From Gelatoporia subvermispora B (lineage: Eukaryota > Basidiomycota > Agaricomycetes > Polyporales > Gelatoporiaceae), in the NCBI GenBank assembly GCA_000320605.2, contig KB445797.1, positions 1,306,143-1,370,142 on the forward strand: 64,000 bases of DNA. The letters run 5' to 3'. Below, piece after piece: positions 1 through 9,523 of this stretch (positions are counted from its first letter, which is position 1; the number at the start of each line of letters is the position of its first letter). The position numbers and the translations under genes are program-made. The notes beneath the pieces were generated by a model, which ran no database searches, had not been told where the DNA came from, and saw nothing but the letters and a program-made list of their open reading frames with translations.

Positions 1-214
1 GCTCGCGCAGCTCGCCGCCGCGCTCGCCCGCCCGCCCCGCGCGTCGGCCCTCACGCGCGCGTCCCCGCTCGCCCCGCGCCCTGCCACGCCCGCGCTGCGC
101 GCGGCCAGGGGGATCGACGTGCTCGGGAGGAACGTCGTCTTTGCCGGCCTGGAGCCCGCCGCGTGCGCCGGCGCGGAGTGCTGGGTGCTCCGCACCGTTG
201 CGGCTTCTCGCTGA
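1..214 (+). CDS. 3' end of an unidentified protein-coding gene (partial)
   Basis: An open, very GC-rich frame enters from the left edge in frame 2 and stops at a TGA at 212-214. It encodes about 70 residues, Ala/Arg/Pro-rich at first and ending in a more protein-like stretch around GIDVLGRNVVFAGLEP, just before ECWVLRTVAASR. The base composition matches the exons of neighbouring genes and contrasts with the AT-richer sequence immediately downstream, which is why I call it coding. I do not recognise the family. It converges with URM1. Most of the gene lies outside the window, so no function can be given. Confidence 0.45.
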   Translation, partial: LAQLAAALARPPRASALTRASPLAPRPATPALRAARGIDVLGRNVVFAGLEPAACAGAECWVLRTVAASR

Positions 215-877
215 AGGCGATACAACAGAGCAGGACTGTTATGGGTGATTCTGAGGCTCGTCGAGTTGGATGAGCGTATCGTCTCGGGGCCGATCGGCAC
301 GAGGGGCGGCCCCCGGTGCTATCTATCCTGCCCCGCTCAGTTTGAATGATCCGGACATGGTGTCGTGTCTTGTCTCCCGAGAGTTGAACGACAATGCCTC
401 GTGTGCTCAGTGTTGTATTTTTATACGGACCGCGATAGGTAGGTATACAGAATCTAATATTGTATTTTGCGCGATGTCCCACACCCCTCTCTCCGTACCA
501 TCCACCACTCCTCGCCCTGACCTCCAGATGTTTTTGTCCGGGACCTTGTGCGTTAAGGACGCTTGTATGATTTGTAGAATGCTGCGTTCTCTGTACCGCT
601 GCTTGTTGACGACGGTATCTCGCGTTGCTGTGTAGGTTTGCGAATATAGCAAGAAAACCGCATTCGTGCTTGCGCTCGTTCACAGTGGGATGCAGTATGG
701 AGAGCAAATCAGCGGGCTCATCGAGTATTGTGTGCGCGCGCGAGCGTCCGGTCGGATGGCATTCTTGATACTGTTGTGTGATGCAGGGAGCAGGGTATAG
801 GCGGAAATGGCGACGAGCCGCGGAGGGTAGTAGGGAGGGGTACCGGAGACCACGGGCGCAGGTCTGGATGGACATGT
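215..877. other. intergenic, convergent 3' ends
   Basis: No gene seen. The interval lies between the stop of the partial + gene and the stop of URM1 on the - strand, so it should hold both 3' UTRs. A long antisense ORF through it has no family signature. Confidence 0.5.
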
Positions 878-1332
878 CTACCCGCCATGCAGTGTCGAGA
901 TGAACACGACCTCGTCCTTGTCGTGCAGCAGCGCCGCGCCCTCGCCCTCCAGCTCCCAGTCCGCGTCGTTCAGCAGCACGAGGATGCCCGGCCGACTGCA
1001 CGCCCCGCCCAAACCAGCACACAAGTGTCAGCGTCAGCGCCTAGTAGAGGGCTCAGGGAAAAAGGGACGCACACAGTGCCGTGCTCGAGGAACAGCTCCG
1101 GCCGCGCGGTGAGCGCGCGCGCGCGCAGGTGGTGCAGGAGGTAGGCCATGTCCACCGGCTTCGTCTCCGCCTCTGTCCCAGCCTGTTCCGAGCCCGGCTG
1201 GGCGGGGGAGGCCGCCCAGTGTGCGGCGTCGACGGGCACGCGGGCGGGGAGCGCGACGGTGTGCGCGGTGCGGTTCCCGAAGAGCGTCTCGAGCCCGCCG
1301 CTGAACTGCACGGAGAGCGTGATCGTCGACAT
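878..1332 (-). CDS. URM1: ubiquitin-related modifier 1 (Urm1)
   Basis: A 125-residue Urm1. Exon 1 is 1073-1332 and exon 2 is 878-995, separated by a 77-nt GTGCGT...CAG intron. The joined protein starts [20 protein letters not shown], continues through a [10 protein letters not shown] segment, then [19 protein letters not shown], and ends FISTLHGG. The terminal Gly-Gly is the diagnostic feature: as known for the family, the Uba4 E1-like enzyme adenylates and thiocarboxylates this residue, giving the sulfur donor for 2-thiolation of wobble uridine in cytosolic tRNAs and for protein urmylation. Length is slightly above the usual ~100 residues because of a loop of about 20 residues, [16 protein letters not shown] and what follows. 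The frame is clean. It is divergent to PPX1, with about 1 kb between the two starts. Confidence 0.95.
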
Positions 1333-2353
1333 CGGGCGCGCGTATGGATCGGGGCGACGAAGCCTTGGGCGGGGCTGGTGGCGTGTGGTAGATGGGCCGG
1401 ATGCCAGGCGGGAAGAGGAGACCGTGCTGTGCGGGAGGAAGCCCTGAGGCGCAGAGGAAAGCGTTTGCGCGGGCGCCTAGACGCGCCTGCCCGAGCGCTT
1501 GTCGATCGCAGATCCTCTCTTCACGTTCAGTGTGCTATGGTCACGACGACTTGTCTGCGTCCATTACTGATCTGGGTTCATCTCGGCCTCTGATGTATGC
1601 TCTTACTGCTTGAAGCCGTCTCGCATCAGACTAGAACTGGACTTGGCTTGCGATACTGTCATAGAGATCTGCGTCGGTTCTTTGCGAGTTTCTCCACTTG
1701 TGCATCATCGACCCCCGTCGCGCAGTCTCGCGGTTGGCGTGCTTCACTAGAGACCTTCGCGCTCGACTCACGATATCCATCACCTTGCCGAAGAACTGCA
1801 GTGGACAGCAGGTTAGTCTTTGCGCTTTGATAGCAAGTAGTCAGAGCGATTCTACGACGATTCTGCGGCCGAGTCCGGATGCGAATCTACTCCGCTGAAT
1901 CGTCTTAGAATCGAGCACCGCTCTGAGTGTCTCATGATTGAGGTGAAATTGCAGAGGCCAATTTTTTGAGCGCTCGGCAGTAGGCTTGAAGATAGGCATA
2001 AATTATTGTCATCTATATGTTGATCTTGCCAGATCACAAGCACAACTAAGTGCTGGCGCAACGGAAATCCCACGATTCTGAGAGCTCGTTCAGCGTTGTG
2101 CCGTCTGTGACGACGTGCTGTGCTTTGTGATTGACCGGCTCGTGTATTGCCGTCTGGGGTATCTTCGGCTTGCTGCTTTGCGCTTCTGGGACCTTGATGA
2201 GGGTGCAGGGCACTAGAGTCCAGCTCATAAAGCTTCTGTCTATGCGCGTTCGAGTGTTCCCTTCTTGTTGTGAAAACTCTCATGAAGAATACTAGAACTA
2301 GGCTTTCTAGATATCTGCATATCTCCCAGGACGATACCCCAAATCCTACGGCA
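1333..2353. other. divergent intergenic region URM1 / PPX1
   Basis: About 1 kb between two divergent start codons, with no convincing gene. It presumably carries both promoters. In-frame upstream ATGs for PPX1 exist (for example at 2282), so part of it may be coding or 5' UTR. Confidence 0.4.
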
Positions 2354-3715
2354 ATGTCTAACGCGGATATGGAAGCTCAAGCGCCCTGCTCTGACACTAC
2401 CCTCGCGTCCTTCCTGAACGCCCAGCGTTCAGCATACCTCTCCGCGCTCCAATCCGGCCGCGCAGATGAGTGGACGATCGCGACGGGCAACGAAGCAGGC
2501 GGTGCGCACTCCCCATCGATCCTTCTCGCCACGTATCCATGACCCATCCCTAGATCTCGACTCTTTCGCTAGCGCCATCGCCTTATCATACTACCTCACT
2601 CGCCTCGCGCCCAACCCGATCCCCACCGTCCCCCTCGCCCTCGTAGCCCGCGAAGATTTCGGGCTCCGCGCAGAGAACCTCCACGCGCTCGCGCTCGCAG
2701 GCCTGGACCCCGCCGCGCCGCCCTTGCTCTGTCTCGACGACCTGCCCACACCGTGCCCGACACGCCGCTTCGCGCTCGTCGACCACAACAGGCTGCACCC
2801 GCGCTTCGACTCACCCGACGCGCGCGTCGTCGCCGTCGTTGACCACCACGAGGACGAGGGGCTCTACACGGACTCGGCCTCGCCGCGCACTGTCCAGGTG
2901 CCCGTCGGCAGCTGCGCGTCGCTGGTCACGCGCCTCTTCGAGGAACGCGCGGACGCGCACGTCCCCCCGCGCTCGCGACGCTCCTGCTCAGCGCGGTCCT
3001 GATCGACACGTACGGCCTCGGCGGCGGGAAGACAACCCCGACGGACGTTGCGGCAGCGGCGTACCTCTTCCCGCGCTCCACGCTCGGGCCATCACCGCCC
3101 TCCGCCTCTGCCGCGCCGCTCGCTGCCGCAGAGATGCACGCGCAGCCCGCACTGCACGGGCTTACGGCCACGCTCTCCGCGAAGAAGGCGAGCGTCGCGC
3201 ACCTGAGCACGCGCGACCTCCTGCGGCGCGACTACAAGGAGTACACCCTCGCGGGCCGCGGCGGGGCGGTGCGCGCGGGGCTCGCGACCGTCCCTCTCGG
3301 GCTGCGCGCGTGGCTCGAGCGGGACGGCGCGGCGTTCTTCCGCGGCGCAGAGGCGTGGATGGCGGAGCGCGGGCTCGCGGTGCTCGGCGTGCTCACGACG
3401 TGGCGCGACGAGGGGACGGCGAACAAGGGCGGCCGCGGGAAGCACCGCCGCGAGCAGGCGTGGGCCGTGCGCCGCGACGCGGCGGGCGCGGAGGGCGGCA
3501 CGCTCGCGAAGCGCCTGTTCCGCGGGCTCGAGGAGAGCGAGGAGCTGCGGCTGAAGGAGAAGGAGTGGGCGGATTTGGGCGCGGGGGAGGGCGAGGGCTT
3601 TGGGGAGGGATTCGAGGCGCGCGTGTGGAAGCAGAGGAATGCGGATGCGACGAGGAAGGCGACGGCGCCGTTGATGCAGCAGATTGTCGAGGGCCCCAAG
3701 GAGGCGAGCTTATGA
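2354..3715 (+). CDS. PPX1: exopolyphosphatase PPX1-like (DHH/DHHA2), frame broken
   Basis: A DHH-superfamily cytosolic exopolyphosphatase, which releases phosphate from the ends of polyphosphate chains. Exon 1 (to 2501) and exon 2 (from 2554) join across a 52-nt intron to give the metal-binding motif GNEAGDLDSFASAIALSY, the equivalent of GNE..DxDS in yeast Ppx1. Next come LVDHNRLHP and the family motif VVDHHED. The C-terminal half (LSAVLIDTYGLGGGKT and a DHHA2-like region to KEASL) lies in a different frame from 2969 onward. The shift falls on a run of six C at 2963-2968; one more C would keep the frame and read through conserved sequence, and no intron fits. It is therefore either a sequencing/assembly indel or a recent mutation. 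The start at 2354 is chosen because family N-termini are short; 2282 is an upstream in-frame ATG. Confidence 0.88.
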
Positions 3716-3986
3716 GGGATCCGTGAAGTGCGGTGTATATCTGAGCTTGCGTAAACGGAGCGTTGTTTTGGACGGATTGTTCATTCTTCTGACGCGTTTT
3801 GCTCTGAATAGATGATTGTTGTTCGCTGGCATAGAGCGTTATCATATCGGACTAGCAGCCTCCATAGAAGCAAGACTATGTCGAAAGGTGTGAAATTGAT
3901 GTTATCATACAGTCATACAAATGGGAATTGACTATCTAGTGTTAGCACGTGGAAGGAGTACGAAAACGCCTCGAAATACATGATAT

Positions 3987-4190
3987 TCATCTAGGGCTGG
4001 GTTGCGGTGTGTAACACTTCGTCCAGTCGCTACCGTGTACAAAGCGGTGTAGGTCCAATGAGACCGCCTGAGTTCCTATGACAAAAGCACCTCGACGGCC
4101 GTACTGGTGATCGCGATCTTGTGCGGAAATCCATAGACAGAGCTCGTCTCAGTTCGCACCTTTGGTCCGGCCCGTGCATCGATACGAAGC
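3987..4190 (-). pseudogene. decayed fragment of the NLR/WD40 C-terminal tail
   Basis: Read on the - strand, this stretch gives a degenerate copy of the tail that ends the WD40 proteins elsewhere in the window: TKGAN-stop-DELCLWI, then GRRGAFVIGTQAVSLDLHRF, then VHGSDWTKCYTPQP, and a stop at 3987. It aligns in order with the tail of the NLR at 29.3 kb (WVKGPHGELVLWI, LVIGTGAVPLDMRRYVHG, DWTKCYTP). It contains an internal stop and has no preceding WD40 repeats. It lies about 420 bp downstream, on the same strand, of a second tail-bearing ORF (4614-5501), so the two may be successive duplications. Confidence 0.7.
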
Positions 4191-4613
4191 GTACACCCTC
4201 TTATGGCAAGAACGCCGCCGTAGACTTAGCGCGCAAAGCTGGCCGACGATGCCTCTCGGCTGCTCTGATCCCTGCACCGCAGCACCACATGATCGACTTC
4301 GAACTGAAGTGCTGGTGTTATAATCGAGTGTATTGAACGAGCCAGGTGTGTTTCGGTGTTCAATTCACGCTCAGCGACTGTGTACGTTATGCTCCGAGCG
4401 GGAGGACATGAATGACAGTTGCATCAGGGCGATAGCTTCTGCATTCGTAAGCAAAGGCACACCGGGCGATAAACTTCAGTAGGTCAAGAAAATCGTATGA
4501 TTGTGATGGAACTCACGTGTAAAGTGCAGACATACACGGTAATCAGCGTGGTGACATAACTCACTCCTAACAGGTGAAAGGTGCATCGCTCTGTATGAAA
4601 CCAGTATCTACAA
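4191..4613. other. spacer with no recognised gene
   Basis: This is the sequence between the decayed tail fragment and the stop of the WD40/tail ORF on the - strand. I see no coding signal beyond shadow ORFs. Confidence 0.4.
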
Positions 4614-5501
4614 TCATTTCCCAGAATTTGTACGCCCCGTATAGCACTCCATCCAATCTTGTCCGTGCACAAAACGGCGCAAATCCAGTGAGATGGCGCC
4701 GGATGCCATAATAAGACTGGTAAGCGGGTCGTATACGAGGTAATTGCGGTATTCGGGGGGGATCCATAGAATGAGCTCCCCCTCAGGACCCTTGATCCAG
4801 CCTTCGTCCCAGTCTTCGTCCAAATAATCACTTCGGTGAAACGAGGAGATGCACGAAACGTCATTTACGTCTCCAGGTGCGTGCGGACGATGAACATTAC
4901 ACTGGTGGGTGCTCCATGGACATGCGACTGGGCAGGAAGATGGCTGATAGGAATTGGGATCGGAGGAAGGAGTGATGGCTATCTTGTCGGTTAATGGTAG
5001 GCTGGGTGATGATCCGCACTGCTCCATTACATGGACTACGCCCCGCTGAAGACGCTTTGAATGTAGCATCGCCAAATCGTAAATGCGGACTGTGTCGTCC
5101 TCCGAGCATGATGCGAGGCACGAGCCATCAGGTGAGAATGCAACACACATAACCGCTCCATTATGTCCGGTCAATGGCTTGATGATCTGCTCGCCAGACT
5201 TTAAGTCCCATACACGAATTGTTCCGTCCTCCGATGCCGAAGCAATGCAAGTTCCATCGGGTGAAAACGCGACAGATCGTACTGCATGGGTGTGTCCTGT
5301 GATGATAGCACAGCTCTGTGGGCTCGCAAGAGGCACGGGGAGCGGCAACTTCGCCGTTGTACAGGGAAAGTGGAAAGCGCGATCGAAGGAGGCGGTCGAA
5401 TTAGACCTGGAAGAGCTTGTTGACGGAAGGATTGACCTATCTAAAGACGTGAGCAAGAGTATCAATCCAATGGAGTGGGCTAACTTTGTGCTTCTATGCA
5501 T
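4614..5501 (-). CDS. truncated WD40 protein with conserved C-terminal tail
   Basis: An uninterrupted 295-codon ORF with a real ATG. Residues 1-65 are unassigned and Ser/Thr-rich, with a short hydrophobic run (GLILLL). They are followed by two good WD40 repeats (GHTHAVRSVAFSPDGTCIAS...IRVWD and GHNGAVMCVAFSPDGSCLAS...VRIYD), a Pro/Ser/His-rich linker, and the tail module: GWIKGPEGELILWIPPEYR, then GAISLDLRRFVHGQDW. Two repeats cannot close a propeller by themselves, and there is no NACHT upstream. I therefore infer a 5'-truncated paralogue of the NLR at 29.3-34.5 kb rather than a complete sensor. The intact frame leaves open that it is expressed as a small protein. Confidence 0.65.
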   Translation of the reverse strand: MHRSTKLAHSIGLILLLTSLDRSILPSTSSSRSNSTASFDRAFHFPCTTAKLPLPVPLASPQSCAIITGHTHAVRSVAFSPDGTCIASASEDGTIRVWDLKSGEQIIKPLTGHNGAVMCVAFSPDGSCLASCSEDDTVRIYDLAMLHSKRLQRGVVHVMEQCGSSPSLPLTDKIAITPSSDPNSYQPSSCPVACPWSTHQCNVHRPHAPGDVNDVSCISSFHRSDYLDEDWDEGWIKGPEGELILWIPPEYRNYLVYDPLTSLIMASGAISLDLRRFVHGQDWMECYTGRTNSGK

Positions 5502-5696
5502 CTGGCAGGAGACCGAGATTCTCTGCGTGCATCTGTTGATTTCTGGCTATTTTCAGCAGATATATCAACATACCCAGTTCTCTACCAACATCTTCGTTGC
5601 CCTCGGCCCCCGAGCTTCGCAACTCACTCACCTGTCACGCAATATGTTGTCCGTGGCAGGAGCCTCAAAATCTACTGCTGTTTCCACTAGAAGGTC
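5502..5696. other. short spacer between divergent ORFs
   Basis: Nothing recognised. It separates the truncated WD40/tail ORF (-) from a hypothetical ORF (+). Confidence 0.3.
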
Positions 5697-6005
5697 ATGC
5701 GTACAGCTGCCACGAGGAAGTCAACTATACCCGCCCCTCGTCAACCAAGAGTGCCTGGTAGTGACCCAACTACACCGCGTTTCAAGAGAGTTATTGGAGA
5801 CGTTGTTGATGATGAGGACTGTTCTACAGATACCTTCTTCGAATCGTTTGGAACCGACGAGGACGAGGATAGTGCGATGAACTGGCACTTCACTGTGAGG
5901 TCGCCCGCCACCAGTTCACGGAAAGGTCGCAAGACAGGTACTCGTGCAGGACCTTCGACTGCTCTCGACAACGACGTAGTATCGAACTGTCGGATTGAAC
6001 TGTAA
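5697..6005 (+). CDS. hypothetical 102-residue acidic/basic ORF
   Basis: A single-exon ORF with a basic N-terminus (MRTAATRKSTIPAPRQPRVP), an acidic middle (VVDDEDCSTDTFFESF, then TDEDEDS) and a basic Ser/Thr-rich end. I recognise no domain. The composition is more protein-like than most shadow ORFs here, but it lies beside a Helitron remnant, so it could be a piece of a transposon accessory gene or chance. Low confidence. Confidence 0.25.
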   Translation: MRTAATRKSTIPAPRQPRVPGSDPTTPRFKRVIGDVVDDEDCSTDTFFESFGTDEDEDSAMNWHFTVRSPATSSRKGRKTGTRAGPSTALDNDVVSNCRIEL

Positions 6006-6250
6006 CGTTATTGTTGTAATGAAAATGCCGCAACGGTCTGTGTACTACTACATAAATACATCATCTAGCATGATGCTAGGGATCTACATTCGTCAAAGGA
6101 GCTGATCAGTGGTTTCTCTCTGAGCAGGTCACATAATGCCATTAACATTGCATAAATGAAATAACTCCCCTGAACCCATGCGCCATCACTGCCAGTCAAT
6201 GCAGAGTCGCAGGCGTGTCATGAAGATGATTACGAGCGAAGCACGGAGTA

Positions 6251-6624
6251 AGTTCCTCGTCCGTTTGCGGTACATGGACTGTCTGGGGAAGAGTTTGCGA
6301 CGATGTCCTACGATCTACGTCTTGCAGCTGCTGTGAAGCACTTGTGCGACGGTGGAACTGCGTTGGCATATGGTCATAGCTCGCATCCCGAGTCGATATA
6401 TAACAATCCAAGATTATACCCGGCTATGTTCCCTTGGCTCTTTCCGTATGGGCTAGGAGGGACCATGGTTTAAGAATGAGCTCATGCAATCTGTTGTTGC
6501 CCCTGCGACGCACGTGAAGTGGCGCCTCATTCATGTATTGGGACCTGCGCTTCCAGAGTCCAGACCGATGAATATTTTGCGTATATCTACTTCATTCAGA
6601 AGCATGGAGACGAAAGCAGTGGTT
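6251..6624 (+). mobile_element. Helitron remnant (Helitron helicase-like N-terminal region)
   Basis: A + strand frame from about 6251 reads VPRPFAVHGLSGEEFATMSY, then VKHLCDGGTALAYGH, then NNPRLYPAMFPWLFPYGLGG, and ends at TAA (6472-6474). The NP.LYP.MFPWLFPYG.GG block is the signature of the Helitron helicase-like domain that precedes the Rep/helicase part in fungal Helitron proteins. After frame changes, the next stretch gives MYWDLRFQ and then QTDEYFAYIYFIQKHGDES (to about 6624), which fits the same domain. Stops and frameshifts make it a dead fragment. I see neither the Rep/Pif1 helicase nor the termini. Confidence 0.6.
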
Positions 6625-6739
6625 AGATTAACCAGTTTCCTTCCAGCGCAAAGTTTAGAATGAGAATGGCAGACTAACATCATTCCCGTACTCAAAGTTG
6701 GCCGCTTGGAACCGGCGTGCGCAGCATCGCCACCTTCAC

Positions 6740-7260
6740 AACGTGGATGAGTATGGCAATTCAACGCTCGTGACGAGCGTCGTCAAAGCCGGCCCGTATC
6801 TCCGGTGGGACGCGGACATCCTCGCGCTGCCCGATTGCAGGCTTGCAGCGCCCAGTCGCGAGTGCATCTTCGCCTCGAACGCGCGGCGCGCACTCTCACT
6901 GCGCTGAAGCTCGACCAATGTGTTTTGTCGCCTCGCCTTCACTACCGTCTCCTTGTACGCACTGAGCACAGCACGACCACGATCACCCAGATCCAGCCAT
7001 GTAATCACACTCATGCCGTACCAACTCTCCGCCGTGACTGACGCACACGTGTTGCTGCATAGGCTCAGTTGCGGTTCTTTGAGCCATTTTGAATTAATCT
7101 CAATCATTGGTGGGCTCGATTGCGCTTTATCGCGACCTGCCTCGGGCATGTATGACGCTGAAGTGGATGGCGTTCGCGTGTAGTGTGCATCGCGCGCAGT
7201 GTATGTTCCGTTCCTCCATTTTACTCATATTCTCTCTCACATCGATCCGGCGCTCTTAGA
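6740..7260. repeat. dispersed decayed repeat, copy 1 (partial)
   Basis: The sequence around 6777-6830 (GGCCCGTATCTCCG followed by GGACGC.GACATCCTCGCG) and around 7195-7250 (AGTGTATGTTCCGTTC...TCTCTC) recurs in diverged form at 19.2-19.7 kb and 27.3-27.8 kb, in the same order and orientation. Read on the - strand, this copy has a long open stretch (ESWYGMSVITWLDLGDRG, then VELQRSESARRAFEAK). Copy 3 retains SELQCSESARST at the equivalent place, so the repeat probably contains an old protein-coding sequence. Family unknown. Confidence 0.5.
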
Positions 7261-9523
7261 TGCATCTGGCAGTCAGTGTCGGCCATCGCTTCGTAGTACG
7301 AGCTCTGGCGGTCCCCTTGTGGATATAGGCACGCTCATCATGTTGTACATGCGACCTTGTTGTCTGCATCCTTCGCCATCATCGCCGCAGATAACAGTGA
7401 CTCAACAACGCAAGCGCAAATGGCACGGCATGCCTGCACGGAACAATGAGTACAATAACCAGGCATCTTGTATCGAAGCTCAGGTGCTCTCGTCCAGCAC
7501 CCTCACCGCTCTTGTATGCAAGTTAAATATCTGGTGCGTGCGGATTGGTTCTACACTGATAGATGTTTATGTTCTGACCCTTTGTTCTCCAGAAGATGGG
7601 ATGCCATACAAAGCTGAAGCGATTGCGCTTTGGCCTCCTTGCGAGTGCTGTTTTAAAGTGGACGTACAGGTGTGTGATGCTCTAATCCACGTTTCTCTCT
7701 CTCTAAGTCCGCTGGCTTAGCTTCGTACCGCCGCGTGCACCGATGCGCCGTCCGCACCTGATGCATTCATCACCTTTGACATCGAAGGGACATGAGACGA
7801 ACCCTTCCACCGCTCGCCACTCGTAGTATGTACAAGAAAGTCTCAGGTCCGATACCGGACAAGGGACGCGCCATCGCGATGCCGGCAATTTCGGTTCACA
7901 ACCATCTTATGCGTCCAGCTCAGTAGTTCTATCAAGGTCTACAATTGGCGCTTGAGCAAGTCAATGTTATTCTATAAGATAGCGTCGAATGAGACGTGTG
8001 AGCACGTTCAGCACAGGTCATTTACTCCGCTAACTAAATGCGCGTACTGTGTTTCAAGGCGGCTAAGCCACCGCTCGCTAAGTCGATAGACCGTGGGGAT
8101 CTTATTGTAGGAGCGCAGAAGCTCGTGCCTAATATCCCCACCGGTCTATAGCAACGGGTTATACGCATACACCGTTCACAAATTAGCATACACCGTCCAC
8201 AAATTATACGAGACTGGGCGTCATGGAGCAGCTGCGGCGCCTCCAGCAGATCATCTCTCCATACCTTCCTGCAGCTTCGACCTTTGCAACACGGCCTACC
8301 CGTCGGTATTACCAACATCCGAGGATGCCGTCGACTAATTTGCGTGAGAATACATGTGTCGTTCAAGGTTCTGTTATTGCCTGAGTGTACAACGGGTTTA
8401 CAGGCGATGCGCGTCCCCGAGGATATATCTGGAGGAATTCGAAGGAGAGCTGTATGGCAAGCAAGATAATCCTGGTCAATTCCGAACGTTTCTGGATATT
8501 CCCCGCATGAGTCCCCTGAGCCGCACATCCTAATGACCCTGTCCAGGTCGATCTCAGACTGATGAACCAATGCGAGGACAGCTGAGGGACACACCGGATG
8601 ACGGAGGTTGGAGGGTGGTCGCACAGGTACGTCATACATCATTTGTCTACCATTCGCCGATATGCTAGACAAACCTTACTCCTCAGTCCGTCGACACATG
8701 ATCACAACCACCTCGAGGTTCCATCTGGCGACGCAGCTCGCTCCCTACCCATCATCAGCTTTGCGGTGATGTACTCGGGCCTGAACTCAAAGCAGGTCCG
8801 CGTGCCCGCAGCTCATTGACGACTCCACTCGTTATCATCCTACTCAAACACAAGTGTGTCCGCACTACTCCATTGTAGTAAAGCTCACTGGGGCACCCTG
8901 GTACGCATCTTGTGAGACATTCCATTTCACTCACATCTTATTTCTTCTCCGCCCGTCATCGAGACGTGCGAATGCACAATATACTTGCGCTCGCGTTCCT
9001 CCGATAAATCTCTGAAATCCACGTCCTCGGCTCCGTTGTCCAAGTATCGCCGAAGTCTTGCAATCCTAGGGTAACTTGGTGGAATGGATTATCTCGAGCA
9101 TACATGTATCCTTGTCGCGATTGCCAATCTCACGATAGTCTGTCCAACTGACGTCCAACGCGAGGCTGTGCATCGGATTGAGAGGAGCGCATACTGTTCA
9201 CGGGACAATGTGCCTTAAAGCTTAAGCTTGATGCATGGTGCATCTAAATTTGACAAAGTCTCGGTCCCAGAGCGCTTCTCTCGGACCTTCGTACTCGGCC
9301 GCGCTGCTAATGATGTGCCAAAATATAATGTTATTCGACGATGCATCAGTCGACTCTAGTGCAGCGAAGAATCGTCGTTGACGTCACTGCCATCACAAGG
9401 CCGATATAATGTTTATACATACATCAAGAAGCAAAACTGCGACTCGCATCCAAGAAAGCTACTACTAACCCATACAGTTCTATAGTAGTGAAAGTCGTTC
9501 GCGATATCTCAAATTAGACGAAA
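7261..9523. other. 2.3 kb with no recognised gene
   Basis: Only short ORFs without family signatures are present; the longest, about 8034-8672 on the - strand, is Cys/Arg/Ser-rich with no motif. The interval begins next to repeat copy 1 and ends at the stop of the DUF2235-WD40 gene, whose 3' UTR should lie at its right end. Confidence 0.4.

Noticed and set aside
51..1022. Long - strand ORF of 323 codons overlapping the URM1 3' exon
   Set aside because: Arg/Ala-rich shadow of GC-rich sequence with no domain; URM1 in its own spliced frame explains the region.
2839..3726. Arg-rich + strand ORF over the second half of PPX1
   Set aside because: Out-of-frame shadow of the DHH/DHHA2 coding sequence; composition is typical of GC-rich off-frame reading.
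8034..8672. 212-codon - strand ORF
   Set aside because: Cys/Arg/Ser-rich without motifs; adjacent frames are equally open in parts, so coding cannot be supported.
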